A stretch of 64,000 nt of DNA from Tardiphaga robiniae. Its GTDB lineage: Bacteria > Pseudomonadota > Alphaproteobacteria > Rhizobiales > Xanthobacteraceae. Location: NCBI RefSeq assembly GCF_013359755.1, contig NZ_JABMCJ010000078.1:62001-126000 (forward strand). Reading direction: 5' to 3'. Below the pieces are notes generated by a model. The model was not told where the DNA came from. It saw only the letters and a program-made list of their open reading frames with translations, and ran no database searches. Shown one piece after another: positions 50,360 to 58,424 of this stretch. How positions within the stretch are numbered: position 1 is the stretch's first letter; each line of letters begins with the position of its first letter. Position numbers and translations under genes: made by a program.

Positions 50360-51844
50360 TCAATAAACGTTGTCAGTCTTCAACACCCGAAAGACCGTCA
50401 AAACCAGGATGCGAAGATCCAGCCAGATCGACCACGATTCGATATACCACAGGTCGCTTTCGACCCTCTTCTTCATCATGCCGATCTCTGGGGTTTCGCC
50501 TCGGAATCCATTGACCTGAGCCCAGCCTGTAATTCCTGGCTTGATCTTGTGCCGCATGGCATAGGTTGCAATGAGCTGATCGTATTCAGAATCGTGTGCC
50601 AATGCATGCGGCCGAGGCCCCACGAGCGACATTTCCCCGCGAAGTACGTTGATTAGCTGCGGTATCTCATCAATGCTGAGCTTTCGCAACAGCGCTCCCA
50701 GCCGCGTAATACGATGATCATTCCTCTTGGCCTGAACAATGACCGGTCCGTCGTCTCGCGTGTTCATCGTCCTGAACTTATAGATCTTGAACGGCTTTCC
50801 GTTGAAGCCTGCCCGCTGCTGGAGAAATAACGACCGGCCCGGCGACTCCAGGCGTATTGCGATGCTGATAATCGCAAACATTGGCAGTAGGACAATGAGT
50901 CCCGATGCGGCCAACAGCTGGTCCATGGATCGTTTCATTGTCCGCTGCATGGCACTCAGGGGCGCACGCTGCAGCTGCAGGGCCTTTGTCGGGCCAAAAT
51001 CGAATAGCGGTCGATCCAGCAGGCGAGCTGTCCTTTGATCAGAAACGAGTTTGATTGGAATCGGGAGAACACGCAGCTCGCTTTCGACTTGCCCGACCGC
51101 ATCGAGAAATGCCCAAGGCATTGCGATCACGACCTCGTCCACCCCGGTTTGGCGGACATAGCGAACGAGCTCGCGCATGCGTTCCTTGAGGATGGCGGGA
51201 TCGAGCAATTGGCCGGGCCCCATTGGAAGCGATACGATTTTGCAAACAGAGTAGCCATATAACTCAAGCTTACTCAGCGTTGCGTTACCGATGAGCTCTT
51301 CCTCCAGACCGACCAAAACGATCCGGTTCGGCCGAATAAGCTTCGAGCGGATGACATAGGAACAGAGTTCCGCGACGATGACTCTCAACACGGAAGAAGC
51401 AACGAGGCCGCTTACAAAGAAAAGCAAAACCCAGCCACGAGAGAAGGTCGATCCGCTCTTGAGCAAGAAAACGAGAGCCGCGAGAGACGCAAATACGGCC
51501 AACCATGTCAGTGCGGATCTGCCAACCTGCCACCGGCCTCGCAGCAGATTGGACGGTTGATACAGCTTCGAAACATGAGCAATAGCGGAATACAGAATGC
51601 CGACAGCCATTCCCGAGCCCAGGTTGTTTTCCGCGCTGCTATAGCCAGCGACAGCGGTAGCATCATAAATGATGCCCGTTGCGACCGACAGAATTACAAT
51701 CCATACTAGGTCAAGCGCCGCTACGAGCGGGGAAATCACTGACAAGGAGGACGGTACGCCGAGCTCGTGCTGACCGTGCGGTCGCTCCAGTCTCGCCGCC
51801 GCCTTTCGATCGCCCACCGGATCCATTGAATCTGCTCCTACCAA
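50360..51844 (-). CDS. Undecaprenyl-phosphate glycosylphosphotransferase (WcaJ type)
   Basis: 494 residues; an ATG six codons in is possible. Four N-terminal spans (about residues 35-150) precede a Rossmann-like CoA-binding domain (RIVLVGLEEELIGNATLSKL), a fifth hydrophobic helix (LAASGLIVLLPMFAIISIAI) and the catalytic domain. The latter has FKIYKFRTMNTRDDGPVI, LRKLSIDEIPQLINVLRGEM, SLVGPRPHA and KPGITGWAQVNGFRGET. It transfers a sugar phosphate, usually glucose-1-P, from UDP-sugar to undecaprenyl phosphate and so starts each EPS repeat unit. It follows the Crp/Fnr gene after 27 bases on the same strand. Confidence 0.93.
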   Translation of the reverse strand: MVGADSMDPVGDRKAAARLERPHGQHELGVPSSLSVISPLVAALDLVWIVILSVATGIIYDATAVAGYSSAENNLGSGMAVGILYSAIAHVSKLYQPSNLLRGRWQVGRSALTWLAVFASLAALVFLLKSGSTFSRGWVLLFFVSGLVASSVLRVIVAELCSYVIRSKLIRPNRIVLVGLEEELIGNATLSKLELYGYSVCKIVSLPMGPGQLLDPAILKERMRELVRYVRQTGVDEVVIAMPWAFLDAVGQVESELRVLPIPIKLVSDQRTARLLDRPLFDFGPTKALQLQRAPLSAMQRTMKRSMDQLLAASGLIVLLPMFAIISIAIRLESPGRSLFLQQRAGFNGKPFKIYKFRTMNTRDDGPVIVQAKRNDHRITRLGALLRKLSIDEIPQLINVLRGEMSLVGPRPHALAHDSEYDQLIATYAMRHKIKPGITGWAQVNGFRGETPEIGMMKKRVESDLWYIESWSIWLDLRILVLTVFRVLKTDNVY

Positions 51845-51871
51845 ATATTGAGAGCTTCACCACGCTATCCG

Positions 51872-52588
51872 TTATCTCTGCGCCCTTGCGCTTGCGACCT
51901 TCATCAACCCATTTTGATTGATGAAGCGAATGGTCTTCCGGCTTGGCAGATCAATTAGCTCTTTCGCTTTGAAATCAGCGAGTGCCCGACAGACAGTCTC
52001 AATTGATGTTCCGACATGATCGGCGATATCGGCCCGAGATAGTTGCAGCCGAAGCGCTTTGGGACGCTTCGGGTCCTCGCGCAAATGAGGTTGAATGCGA
52101 AGCAGAAGCCACGCAATCCGGGCAACGCAGGTTCGCTGGCTCATCGTCAGTACAAGAGAGAGTGTTTCCGACAGAACTTGATGAGTCCCGCATGGCTCGC
52201 CCTGATGACAAACGCGAGCAACGGTGGTGCGAATGACTCGGCAGTCCGTAACTGCTTCAGCTGTGAATTCTTGGCACGCCTGCTGGGTGGGCATGACAAC
52301 ATCGCCTGGCCAATAAAAGGCAAGGATTTGCCGGTTGCCGTCGGGGAGCAGACGCACTGCCCGCACGACGCCTTCGATGATTTCGATCTTCTGGTTTTGT
52401 TGCTCTCCCTCCCAGAACAGGGCTCTGCCCCGCGGAACAATCGTCGGAGTGGGAGTACGATCCAGCATTATCTTGCTGGGCAGCACAGTAAGGCCAATCG
52501 GCGCGCGTCTGCAGGACGGCTTTAGGGAAACCATGTCTAGCGGCATTGGTCCAACCCTCAACGTTAAAGCGTGCGTTGAAGGTGGCAT
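51872..52588 (-). CDS. Crp/Fnr-family transcriptional regulator
   Basis: 238 residues from 52588; ATGs at 52534 and 52468 are alternative starts. The cupin-like sensor domain includes RGRALFWEGEQQNQKIEIIE and LLPDGNRQILAFYWPGDVVM, followed by the dimer helix and a winged helix: LQLSRADIADHVGTSIETVC, then RALADFKAKELIDLPSRKTI. The recognition helix carries E-T-V-C-R, close to the E-T-V-S-R of FNR/FixK proteins, which read TTGA half sites. The N-terminal Cys cluster of FNR is absent, so oxygen sensing through 4Fe-4S is unlikely. Its gene precedes the EPS priming transferase and it is the natural candidate to bind the TTGAC-N4-GTCAA boxes of this locus. Confidence 0.88.
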   Translation of the reverse strand: MPPSTHALTLRVGPMPLDMVSLKPSCRRAPIGLTVLPSKIMLDRTPTPTIVPRGRALFWEGEQQNQKIEIIEGVVRAVRLLPDGNRQILAFYWPGDVVMPTQQACQEFTAEAVTDCRVIRTTVARVCHQGEPCGTHQVLSETLSLVLTMSQRTCVARIAWLLLRIQPHLREDPKRPKALRLQLSRADIADHVGTSIETVCRALADFKAKELIDLPSRKTIRFINQNGLMKVASARAQR

Positions 52589-52982
52589 GCAGACAACTTT
52601 AAGAAAATTCAGGCTCGTGCGCTAAGTTTTCTATGGTTCCAACTCGGCCTGATGGTCTAGACCGAATGTCAGGAAAACTATTCTGCGCTTAGCTGGCGCA
52701 CATTTTTGGTTATGATAGCGCCTATAATATTGGCGTATTGCCGCCGAGCGCAGCATTCTACGTATTTACTATCACGCACGGAATATGCGCGATTCACGTA
52801 TCGATGTCATCTTCGAATTCTGTGACGACCGTCAATTATGCACTGACCTTTTTTGATTGAATGCGGACTTCACAGATGGCCCCATCGAGTGGCTCACGCT
52901 GCTTCATGGTCATCCAGAGACGTGATCGGGTGAAGCGACATATCGCTTGAGAGTGAAGCCCTTTCACCAATCGAAAGAGCGC
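52589..52982. promoter_or_regulatory. Divergent promoter region of the Crp/Fnr and flippase genes
   Basis: 394 AT-rich bases with no supported gene. They contain a perfect 10-base palindrome GGTCTAGACC (52654-52663), a TATAAT-like element flanked by CGCC and GGCG near 52720-52735, and a one-mismatch Crp/Fnr box at 52822-52835. Such a layout fits autoregulation of the Crp/Fnr gene plus control of the flippase. Confidence 0.45.
52822..52835. promoter_or_regulatory. Crp/Fnr-type box, one mismatch
   Basis: GTGAC-GACC-GTCAA, one base from TTGAC-N4-GTCAA, centred about 155 bases before the flippase start and 240 bases before the Crp/Fnr start. Confidence 0.4.
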
Positions 52983-54248
52983 ATGCCATTGGTCAGAACG
53001 GGGCTTCTTGCCACCTCAGTCGCTATCCTCGGGATGCGGGTAACCATCTTGGCATGCAAGTTCGGGCTCGCCATCTTTGTTGGCCGCTATCTCGATCTTT
53101 CATCGCTAGGGGTCTTTGGACTCTGCGCCGGCGTTGTCGCCGTGGGACCGAGCCTGGTCGGGATGGGCATGGTCCATCTCATCGTGCGGGATGCAGTTGC
53201 GCTGCCGCTCGCTGAATTGATCGACCTGCTGCGGCACTACTGGTCCTTTGTCACCATCGTTTACGCCCTGGCGCTGGCGGTTTCCTTTCCGGTCACGCAC
53301 TTTCTGAACGGATCAAGCATATGGTCGCTGGTCATCGCGATTACGCTGCTAGAGCACTTCGGCAACGACGTTTTCCAGTTACTATCAAATTTGCAAAGGC
53401 CCCTTCTGGCCAACATGAGCGCCTTCATTCGCGGGGCCCTCTGGGTCTTGGTCTATACCCCACTGGCCATCTGGTATCCGGAACTCAGATCCATGACCGC
53501 GTTGCTGTGCTTCTGGCTCGCCGGCAGTATCGTGGCCTTGGCTCTGTTCCTTTGGACAACCAGACTGTGGCCGTGGACAGCAACCTCGCTGGCGGCGATC
53601 GACCCACAACGAATTTTCTCCACGATCAGGAAAGGTTTCGTCATTTACCTGAGCGATCTCGGTTTTGTTGCAAGCCAATATATCGATCGCTACCTGGTTT
53701 CGTTTTTCCTCGGGCTGGAGCTAACCGGCATTTACTTTCTCTATTGGTCGGCCGCAAACGCCGTGAGCACCTTCGTGAGCATTGCCGTCCTGCAGGTACA
53801 GCGTCCCATACTGATCAAGGCACACCATCATGGCGGCGATTCAGAACACCAGAAGCTGCTGATGCCGTTTCTAGGCACGACATTGCTCTCGACAATCGCA
53901 TTGGGTGCAGCGACCGGATTGGCGTTCTATCTCGTCTTGCCGTACTTGAAGCAACCAGCCATCGGAAACTTCCTGTTGGCATTCTGGCTTATCATGGCGG
54001 GAATGGCGGTGCGCAACGTCGCGGATTTTGGAGCCATGGCGTTGTTTACGGCTCGCCGAGATGGCGTTATGACGCTCACCAATCTCGCATCGGTTACTGG
54101 GCTGATCGTCGCCCAGTCACTCTGTCTTCCGCTCATGGGGCTTTATGGCGCAGGGATCGCTATGATCATCACGTTCGGGGCGATCACAATCTGGCGCGGC
54201 GCGTTGCTGTATGACCCTACGCCGAGCAAGTCGCCAGCGCTGGGATAG
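52983..54248 (+). CDS. Wzx-like polysaccharide flippase
   Basis: 421 residues from the ATG at 52983 (AAAGAG upstream); a TTG 36 bases earlier is possible. It has twelve or so hydrophobic segments, beginning TGLLATSVAILGMRVTILAC and FGLAIFVGRYLDLSSLGVFG, the usual opening of MATE-like Wzx proteins. Charged residues within the membrane (SQYIDRYLVSFFLGLELTGI) also fit. It should flip undecaprenyl-linked repeat units to the periplasm for the Wzy-like polymerase. It stands as a single plus-strand gene converging on the LuxR-type regulator gene. Confidence 0.82.
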   Translation: MPLVRTGLLATSVAILGMRVTILACKFGLAIFVGRYLDLSSLGVFGLCAGVVAVGPSLVGMGMVHLIVRDAVALPLAELIDLLRHYWSFVTIVYALALAVSFPVTHFLNGSSIWSLVIAITLLEHFGNDVFQLLSNLQRPLLANMSAFIRGALWVLVYTPLAIWYPELRSMTALLCFWLAGSIVALALFLWTTRLWPWTATSLAAIDPQRIFSTIRKGFVIYLSDLGFVASQYIDRYLVSFFLGLELTGIYFLYWSAANAVSTFVSIAVLQVQRPILIKAHHHGGDSEHQKLLMPFLGTTLLSTIALGAATGLAFYLVLPYLKQPAIGNFLLAFWLIMAGMAVRNVADFGAMALFTARRDGVMTLTNLASVTGLIVAQSLCLPLMGLYGAGIAMIITFGAITIWRGALLYDPTPSKSPALG

Positions 54249-54281
54249 CTCCAGGTTACCCAGGATCAACGACAGCTAGCT

Positions 54282-55004
54282 CTATGCCGGAAATCTCATG
54301 CGTGATCGGCCGCCATTCATACCCATCCCCTCGATCATGAAACGGGTGCTGGAAGCGCGGCTAGCAGTACGTTCTTTCGGTCCAACAATCCTTGCGGCCA
54401 TGAACGCCGCCTCGGTTCTATTGCGAGCGCCAAGCGCCCGAAGAAGTGCAGCTGTATGAATTTTGCTCGTGCCCTCGGCGATGCTCAGCTCACGTGCGAT
54501 CTCTTTGTTCGACATTCCCTGCGCCAGCAACGGCAGCACGTCATGCTGGCGACGCGTCAAACGAAGTTTGTCGACATCGACCGTCATCGTACGCTGACTG
54601 CCAACGCTGCCATGATCGCCATCTGCGAGCCATCGTGGAACATAGATACGTCCAGTGAGCAGATCGCTGATAGCCGTCAGCAACTCTTCGTCGGATTGTA
54701 GCTTGTAAACAAATCCGTGAAACCCAGCTGAGAGGCAACCAAATACGTCAGCACGGGTATTTGACGTCGACATGATAGCAACGCGCGTCGCCGGGCGCCG
54801 CTCATAAACCTGCGCGAGCACCTCAAGCGAAAGGTCGTTGAGACTTGCTCGATCCATCAGGATCAAGTCGAAACAATCATCCGTTTCGAAAACCTCGAGG
54901 CGAGACGCCTCGATTACTCTGGAGTGTGGAAGTCTTGCCTCAACAACGTCCTTGAGGCCGGCTCGATAGACGCTGTGCTGGTCGACCACTAAGATTACTG
55001 ACAC
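54282..55004 (-). CDS. LuxR-family response regulator with atypical receiver
   Basis: 240 residues. The receiver domain opens MSVILVVDQHSVYRAG, so the usual acidic D-D pair is D-Q. The phospho-acceptor Asp51 is kept (DLILMDRASLND), but the following residue is Arg rather than Leu. Thr/Ser in IMSTS and Lys in FVYKLQSDEELL are present. The GerE-type HTH is standard: LTRRQHDVLPLLAQGMSNKE, IARELSIAEGTSKIHTAALL, RALGARNRTEA. Loss of one Mg-binding Asp suggests weak or phosphorylation-independent activity. Similar LuxR-type regulators are frequent in rhizobial EPS loci. No kinase gene is nearby. Confidence 0.88.
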   Translation of the reverse strand: MSVILVVDQHSVYRAGLKDVVEARLPHSRVIEASRLEVFETDDCFDLILMDRASLNDLSLEVLAQVYERRPATRVAIMSTSNTRADVFGCLSAGFHGFVYKLQSDEELLTAISDLLTGRIYVPRWLADGDHGSVGSQRTMTVDVDKLRLTRRQHDVLPLLAQGMSNKEIARELSIAEGTSKIHTAALLRALGARNRTEAAFMAARIVGPKERTASRASSTRFMIEGMGMNGGRSRMRFPA

Positions 55005-55307
55005 GACACCAACCCCTGGTATGCGTAATCCAAATTTATGCGGTGATAATTCTGCTTCGGGCGCCCTCTACCGCCGCTCACTTTAATATTCTGCAATGCA
55101 ACAAGAATACCTACGAACGCCCCCTTGTCAACTCATTGAATTAAATGGAACTTTTCGATGACCCGTATAAATCTGGGTACACGCGCATAAATTATGCGCT
55201 CGCAATATCGACAATCGCGCACTCGGCTGGATTGCAATACCTTTATTCTACTCGGCACGAGGGTGCACATATGCAGACTGCGCGGAAACGTCGCGGTTAG
55301 TTGGCAG
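55005..55307. promoter_or_regulatory. Upstream region of the LuxR-type gene
   Basis: 303 AT-rich bases between the LuxR-type gene and the end of the upstream SDR gene on the same strand. They hold the palindrome at 55183-55199; no gene is supported (the plus-strand frame at 55194-55472 runs antisense into the SDR gene). Confidence 0.4.
55183..55199. repeat. Perfect palindrome, candidate operator
   Basis: GCGCATAA-A-TTATGCGC, a perfect 8-base inverted repeat around a single A, about 185 bases upstream of the LuxR-type regulator. Size and symmetry suit a dimeric DNA-binding protein; which one is unknown. Confidence 0.5.
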
Positions 55308-56366
55308 TCATTCCGCCGCGACTGCAGGGAACATGTCCTTCATTGGCGTCCAACGAAGCCGCGGATCCAATTGCTCTGTATCCCGCAGATGCCGGAGTTC
55401 AGCCAATCGCGTAAAGGGCGCCGCATTGAAAACTTTCTCGTCAAGCTGAATGCGCTCAAAGACGCTCTTTAGCTGCAGCGCTCCCAATCGCGCATCCCAT
55501 TTGCAACAAAAGCTTGGCAGATGCTCTTTTATCTTTGCGAATGAAACGCGATAACTACGATCGTCTGCTCCAGCAGGCCCAAAGGTCAATACGGAGCCGG
55601 CGAATGTCTCATTGACGATATTCGCAATGTCGCGGACCGCATAGTTCTGCGTCTCGTCGCCGACATTGAAGGCCTCGCCCCACACCGCTTCGCGGGGCGC
55701 TTCCAATGCGCACACAATCGCTTGGCAAATATCATCGATATGCACCAACGGTCGTAAAGGCGACCCATCACTCATCACACGCACTGTTCCAGAGGTGTAC
55801 GCGAAGCCGGACAAGTTGTTCAAGACCAGGTCAAAACGTTGCCGCGGCGAAGCGCCGAATGCCGTGGCGTTGCGAAGAAACACCGGCGTGAAGCGCGAGT
55901 CGGCCATTGCCCTTACGTCGCGCTCAACCAGAACTTTGCATTTGGCATAAGCAGTGCGCGGATCGACCAATGACGTCTCGGTCTTCAGCTCATCGCCGGA
56001 GGCGCCATAGATGCTGCATGACGACGCGTAGACAAATCGTTGAACGCCGGCATCCTTACATTTCTTTGCGAAGGCGACCGAGCCTTCGTGATTGATCTCC
56101 ATGGTCATGCCAGGGTCATTCTCGCCGAGAGGATCGTTCGACAGCTCGGCAAGGTGCACGACCGCATCAATTCCGGTAAGATCAGTCGTCGTTAGTTGGC
56201 GCGTGTCCTTCGAAATGACCATTGGCCGTGTGCAGCCATCATCAAACAACCAGCCCCGGCGGTAAAGGCCTGTGTCGATGCCAACTGCGTCATGACCGCT
56301 GCTGAGAAGCTTTGGCCCAAGTACTGCGCCAATATAGCCATCAGCTCCTGTATATAACACACGCAT
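55308..56366 (-). CDS. NAD-dependent epimerase/dehydratase (extended SDR)
   Basis: 352 residues from MRVLYTGADGYIG at 56366, where G-x2-G-x2-G (residues 7-13) binds NAD; the frame runs 32 codons further upstream without support. VVHLAELSNDPLGENDPGMT, YASSCSIYGASGDELKTETS and RTAYAKCK supply the catalytic Ser, Tyr140 and Lys144. GDGSPLRPLVHIDDICQAIV-like sequence (SDGSPLRPLVHIDDI) is typical of sugar SDRs that act with RfbF. It probably dehydrates, reduces or epimerises a CDP-sugar. It starts 10 bases after rfbF ends, so the two form an operon. Confidence 0.88.
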   Translation of the reverse strand: MRVLYTGADGYIGAVLGPKLLSSGHDAVGIDTGLYRRGWLFDDGCTRPMVISKDTRQLTTTDLTGIDAVVHLAELSNDPLGENDPGMTMEINHEGSVAFAKKCKDAGVQRFVYASSCSIYGASGDELKTETSLVDPRTAYAKCKVLVERDVRAMADSRFTPVFLRNATAFGASPRQRFDLVLNNLSGFAYTSGTVRVMSDGSPLRPLVHIDDICQAIVCALEAPREAVWGEAFNVGDETQNYAVRDIANIVNETFAGSVLTFGPAGADDRSYRVSFAKIKEHLPSFCCKWDARLGALQLKSVFERIQLDEKVFNAAPFTRLAELRHLRDTEQLDPRLRWTPMKDMFPAVAAE

Positions 56367-56376
56367 AATTTCGCCC

Positions 56377-57225
56377 TCACTTAACAGTCTGACCGGCAAA
56401 TGCCGGATCAGACATACGCGAAATATTGGACCTCGGACCCGTGGACTTCTGATCCCAGACACACCACGGTGGGTTTCCTGTATCCCACAACTCCTGCAGG
56501 ACGGCCTTGTCGCGCAGAGTGTCCATATTTTGCCAGTAGCCGTGATGCCGATAGACCGCGAGCTGATCTCGATCGATGAGCTGAGCCAACGGCTCGTTCT
56601 CCCAGCTCGTGCTGTCGCCCTCGATCACGTCGAGTGCTTCAGGCTCGACGACAAAAAAACCTCCGTTGATCACCTGCCCGTCTCGCGCATCCTTTTCCCG
56701 GAAGCGGGCCGCACGCGGACGCTCTGACGACAAATTAATCGCACCGAAGCGACCGGGCTGCTGAACGGCTGTTACCGTCGCGAGCGCTCCTTGCTCGTGG
56801 TGGAACTTGACAAGCTCCTGCACATTCACGTCGCTCACGCCATCGCCGTAGGTGAGACAGAAGGTCGAGTTTCCGATATAATCCTTCACGCGCTTCAATC
56901 GCCCGCCTGTCATGGTCTTCTCGCCGGTATCGACGAGAGTGACCTTCCATGGCTCGCTTGCATTGCGATGGATCTCGACGTCGTTACGCTGCAGGTCGAC
57001 GGTGAGATCACCCTGGTGCGGCAGATAGTTCAGAAAGTAGTCCTTGATCACCGAGCCTTTGTAGCCGCAGCAGATCACAAATTCGTTCAGACCATGATGC
57101 GAGTAGAGCTTCATGATGTGCCAGAGTATTGGACGTCCGCCGATTTCGACCAAAGGCTTGGGAACGACCGACGTATGCTCGCTGAGGCGCGTGCCATAAC
57201 CGCCTGCAAGGATCACCACCTTCAT
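56377..57225 (-). CDS. rfbF: Glucose-1-phosphate cytidylyltransferase
   Basis: 282 residues, slightly longer than the 257-residue RfbF of enteric bacteria. It has MKVVILAGGYGTRLSEHTSV, VPKPLVEIGGRPILWHIMKL, YSHHGLNEFVICCGYKGSVI, KDYFLNYLPHQGDLTVDLQR and TFCLTYGDGVSDVNVQELVK, all hallmark RfbF sequence. The end YRHHGYWQNMDTLRDKAVLQ is also conserved. It makes CDP-glucose from CTP and glucose-1-phosphate, the first step to CDP-deoxy and branched sugars. A perfect TTGAC-N4-GTCAA box lies about 113 bases upstream. No CDP-glucose 4,6-dehydratase (RfbG) gene is visible in the window. Confidence 0.94.
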   Translation of the reverse strand: MKVVILAGGYGTRLSEHTSVVPKPLVEIGGRPILWHIMKLYSHHGLNEFVICCGYKGSVIKDYFLNYLPHQGDLTVDLQRNDVEIHRNASEPWKVTLVDTGEKTMTGGRLKRVKDYIGNSTFCLTYGDGVSDVNVQELVKFHHEQGALATVTAVQQPGRFGAINLSSERPRAARFREKDARDGQVINGGFFVVEPEALDVIEGDSTSWENEPLAQLIDRDQLAVYRHHGYWQNMDTLRDKAVLQELWDTGNPPWCVWDQKSTGPRSNISRMSDPAFAGQTVK

Positions 57226-57331
57226 TATTCTCTCCTGTCCTTTGGTCGATATCGTCTGGTTTCACACATCGGATACCGTCCGGTGTGCAGATGACCTTAT
57301 TGGCAGGATAGGCAACATCACCCGTTGCGAG

Positions 57332-57345
57332 TTGACAGCCGTCAA
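57332..57345. promoter_or_regulatory. Crp/Fnr-type palindrome, perfect
   Basis: TTGAC-AGCC-GTCAA, centred about 113 bases upstream of the rfbF start, in a non-coding AT-rich region. Identical arms occur at 39651 and 46850. Confidence 0.55.
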
Positions 57346-57515
57346 ATCTGAATTTTTGTTGAGCAATAACTTTTTCGCCAACGTTCTACTTATAAATTGC
57401 CTGCGAGATTTTGATTGAGGGCCACCGATATGGTCGCCCATGCGCGACCATTGCGATTACATTGAGATCTCTGCGAGCGTCGATTGGCCAAATACGCACT
57501 GATGAGTCAGAAACG

Positions 57516-57713
57516 ATGAGTCCGGAGTTTCTACTTCTTCTCATGGCCTTTACCGCACTATGTCTGATGGTGCTGACAGCCTATTGCGGTGACGAAGATG
57601 TGAAGATGTATTGTCCGGCCGCTTCACTTCACCTTCACCTGGATACTCCCCATGTCGCCACGATTCATCACCCGCCTCATGTGACACCAGATACAGCAGA
57701 TTTCTTCAGTTGA
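57516..57713 (+). CDS. Possible small membrane protein
   Basis: 65 residues from the ATG at 57516: MSPEFLLLLMAFTALCLMVL forms one hydrophobic helix, followed by a His/Pro-rich tail (LHLHLDTPHVATIHHPPHVT). There is no clear ribosome binding site. The His-rich tail could bind metal, but composition may also reflect chance. No family recognised. Confidence 0.3.
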   Translation: MSPEFLLLLMAFTALCLMVLTAYCGDEDVKMYCPAASLHLHLDTPHVATIHHPPHVTPDTADFFS

Positions 57714-57746
57714 GACTGCGTTGAACTTAGCGTCGGGATTGGAACT

Positions 57747-58064
57747 TTGAGCAGCTCGCACTTTCTGACACCAGGTCAACTTCAGCTCCTGGCGACGGAA
57801 GTAGTCGGCCCGGCTCCAGGCTGGAATGCGAAGATCGAAATTCCCGTAGGCGGCGGCATTTTCGTCGGCGGGGAGGAAGCTTCCGATCTGTTCGCCCGCG
57901 CTCTGTTGCAGGCGACTCCCTTGCCACCGCCACATGAACAGGAATTTGATGAGGACGCGGGCTCACTCGTACTCGACCATTTATGGACCGCGACATCCGC
58001 CGGTCGCCAGGCACGCGATAACGCAATTGCATTTGATAGCGATGGGACGAGTCCGGTCCGCTGA
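57747..58064 (+). CDS. Possible hypothetical protein
   Basis: 105 codons from a TTG at 57747: LTPGQLQLLATEVVGPAPGW, VGGGIFVGGEEASDLFARAL, then an acidic segment with LVLDHLWTATSAGRQARDN. Composition is ordinary, but there is no ATG, no recognisable motif, and competing frames exist on the other strand. It may be a remnant in the degraded border of the EPS locus. Confidence 0.25.
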   Translation: MSSSHFLTPGQLQLLATEVVGPAPGWNAKIEIPVGGGIFVGGEEASDLFARALLQATPLPPPHEQEFDEDAGSLVLDHLWTATSAGRQARDNAIAFDSDGTSPVR

Positions 58065-58118
58065 TCTTAGGTCTGACGATACGCTCACCGCCTCAAGCGC
58101 ATCTGCCGAGAGGCTTCG

Positions 58119-58424
58119 TTACAGCTTGAAATCCAGCTCTACGACGCCATCGATCGGTTTCGTGCAAGCAGCACTGAGCCAGAGCTTTGGCCAAGCGATC
58201 TTGAATAACCTCACAGCAATATCTGGAGGTAGCTGCGACTCGACCTTTACGATAGCCGACTGCCTCTTCCCACAATTCCAGAACTCAAAACTGATGCAAT
58301 TTCTGCGATAATCGTATTCTGGCTCGAACAACAAGCCTCGCGGTATTGTCTCGCCACCCATAATCTGCCTCGCCCCTGCGCAACGCGTTACGTAGCCACG
58401 CGTCGTCCGATGCAGGCATTTCAT
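58119..58424 (-). CDS. Hypothetical protein
   Basis: 101 residues from an ATG at 58424; an internal ATG (MGGETIPRG) about 21 codons in is more protein-like. GLLFEPEYDYRRNCISFEFW, AIVKVESQLPPDIAVRLFKI and KPIDGVVELDFKL read like a small beta-rich domain. No family recognised and no strong ribosome binding site. Confidence 0.4.
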   Translation of the reverse strand: MKCLHRTTRGYVTRCAGARQIMGGETIPRGLLFEPEYDYRRNCISFEFWNCGKRQSAIVKVESQLPPDIAVRLFKIAWPKLWLSAACTKPIDGVVELDFKL

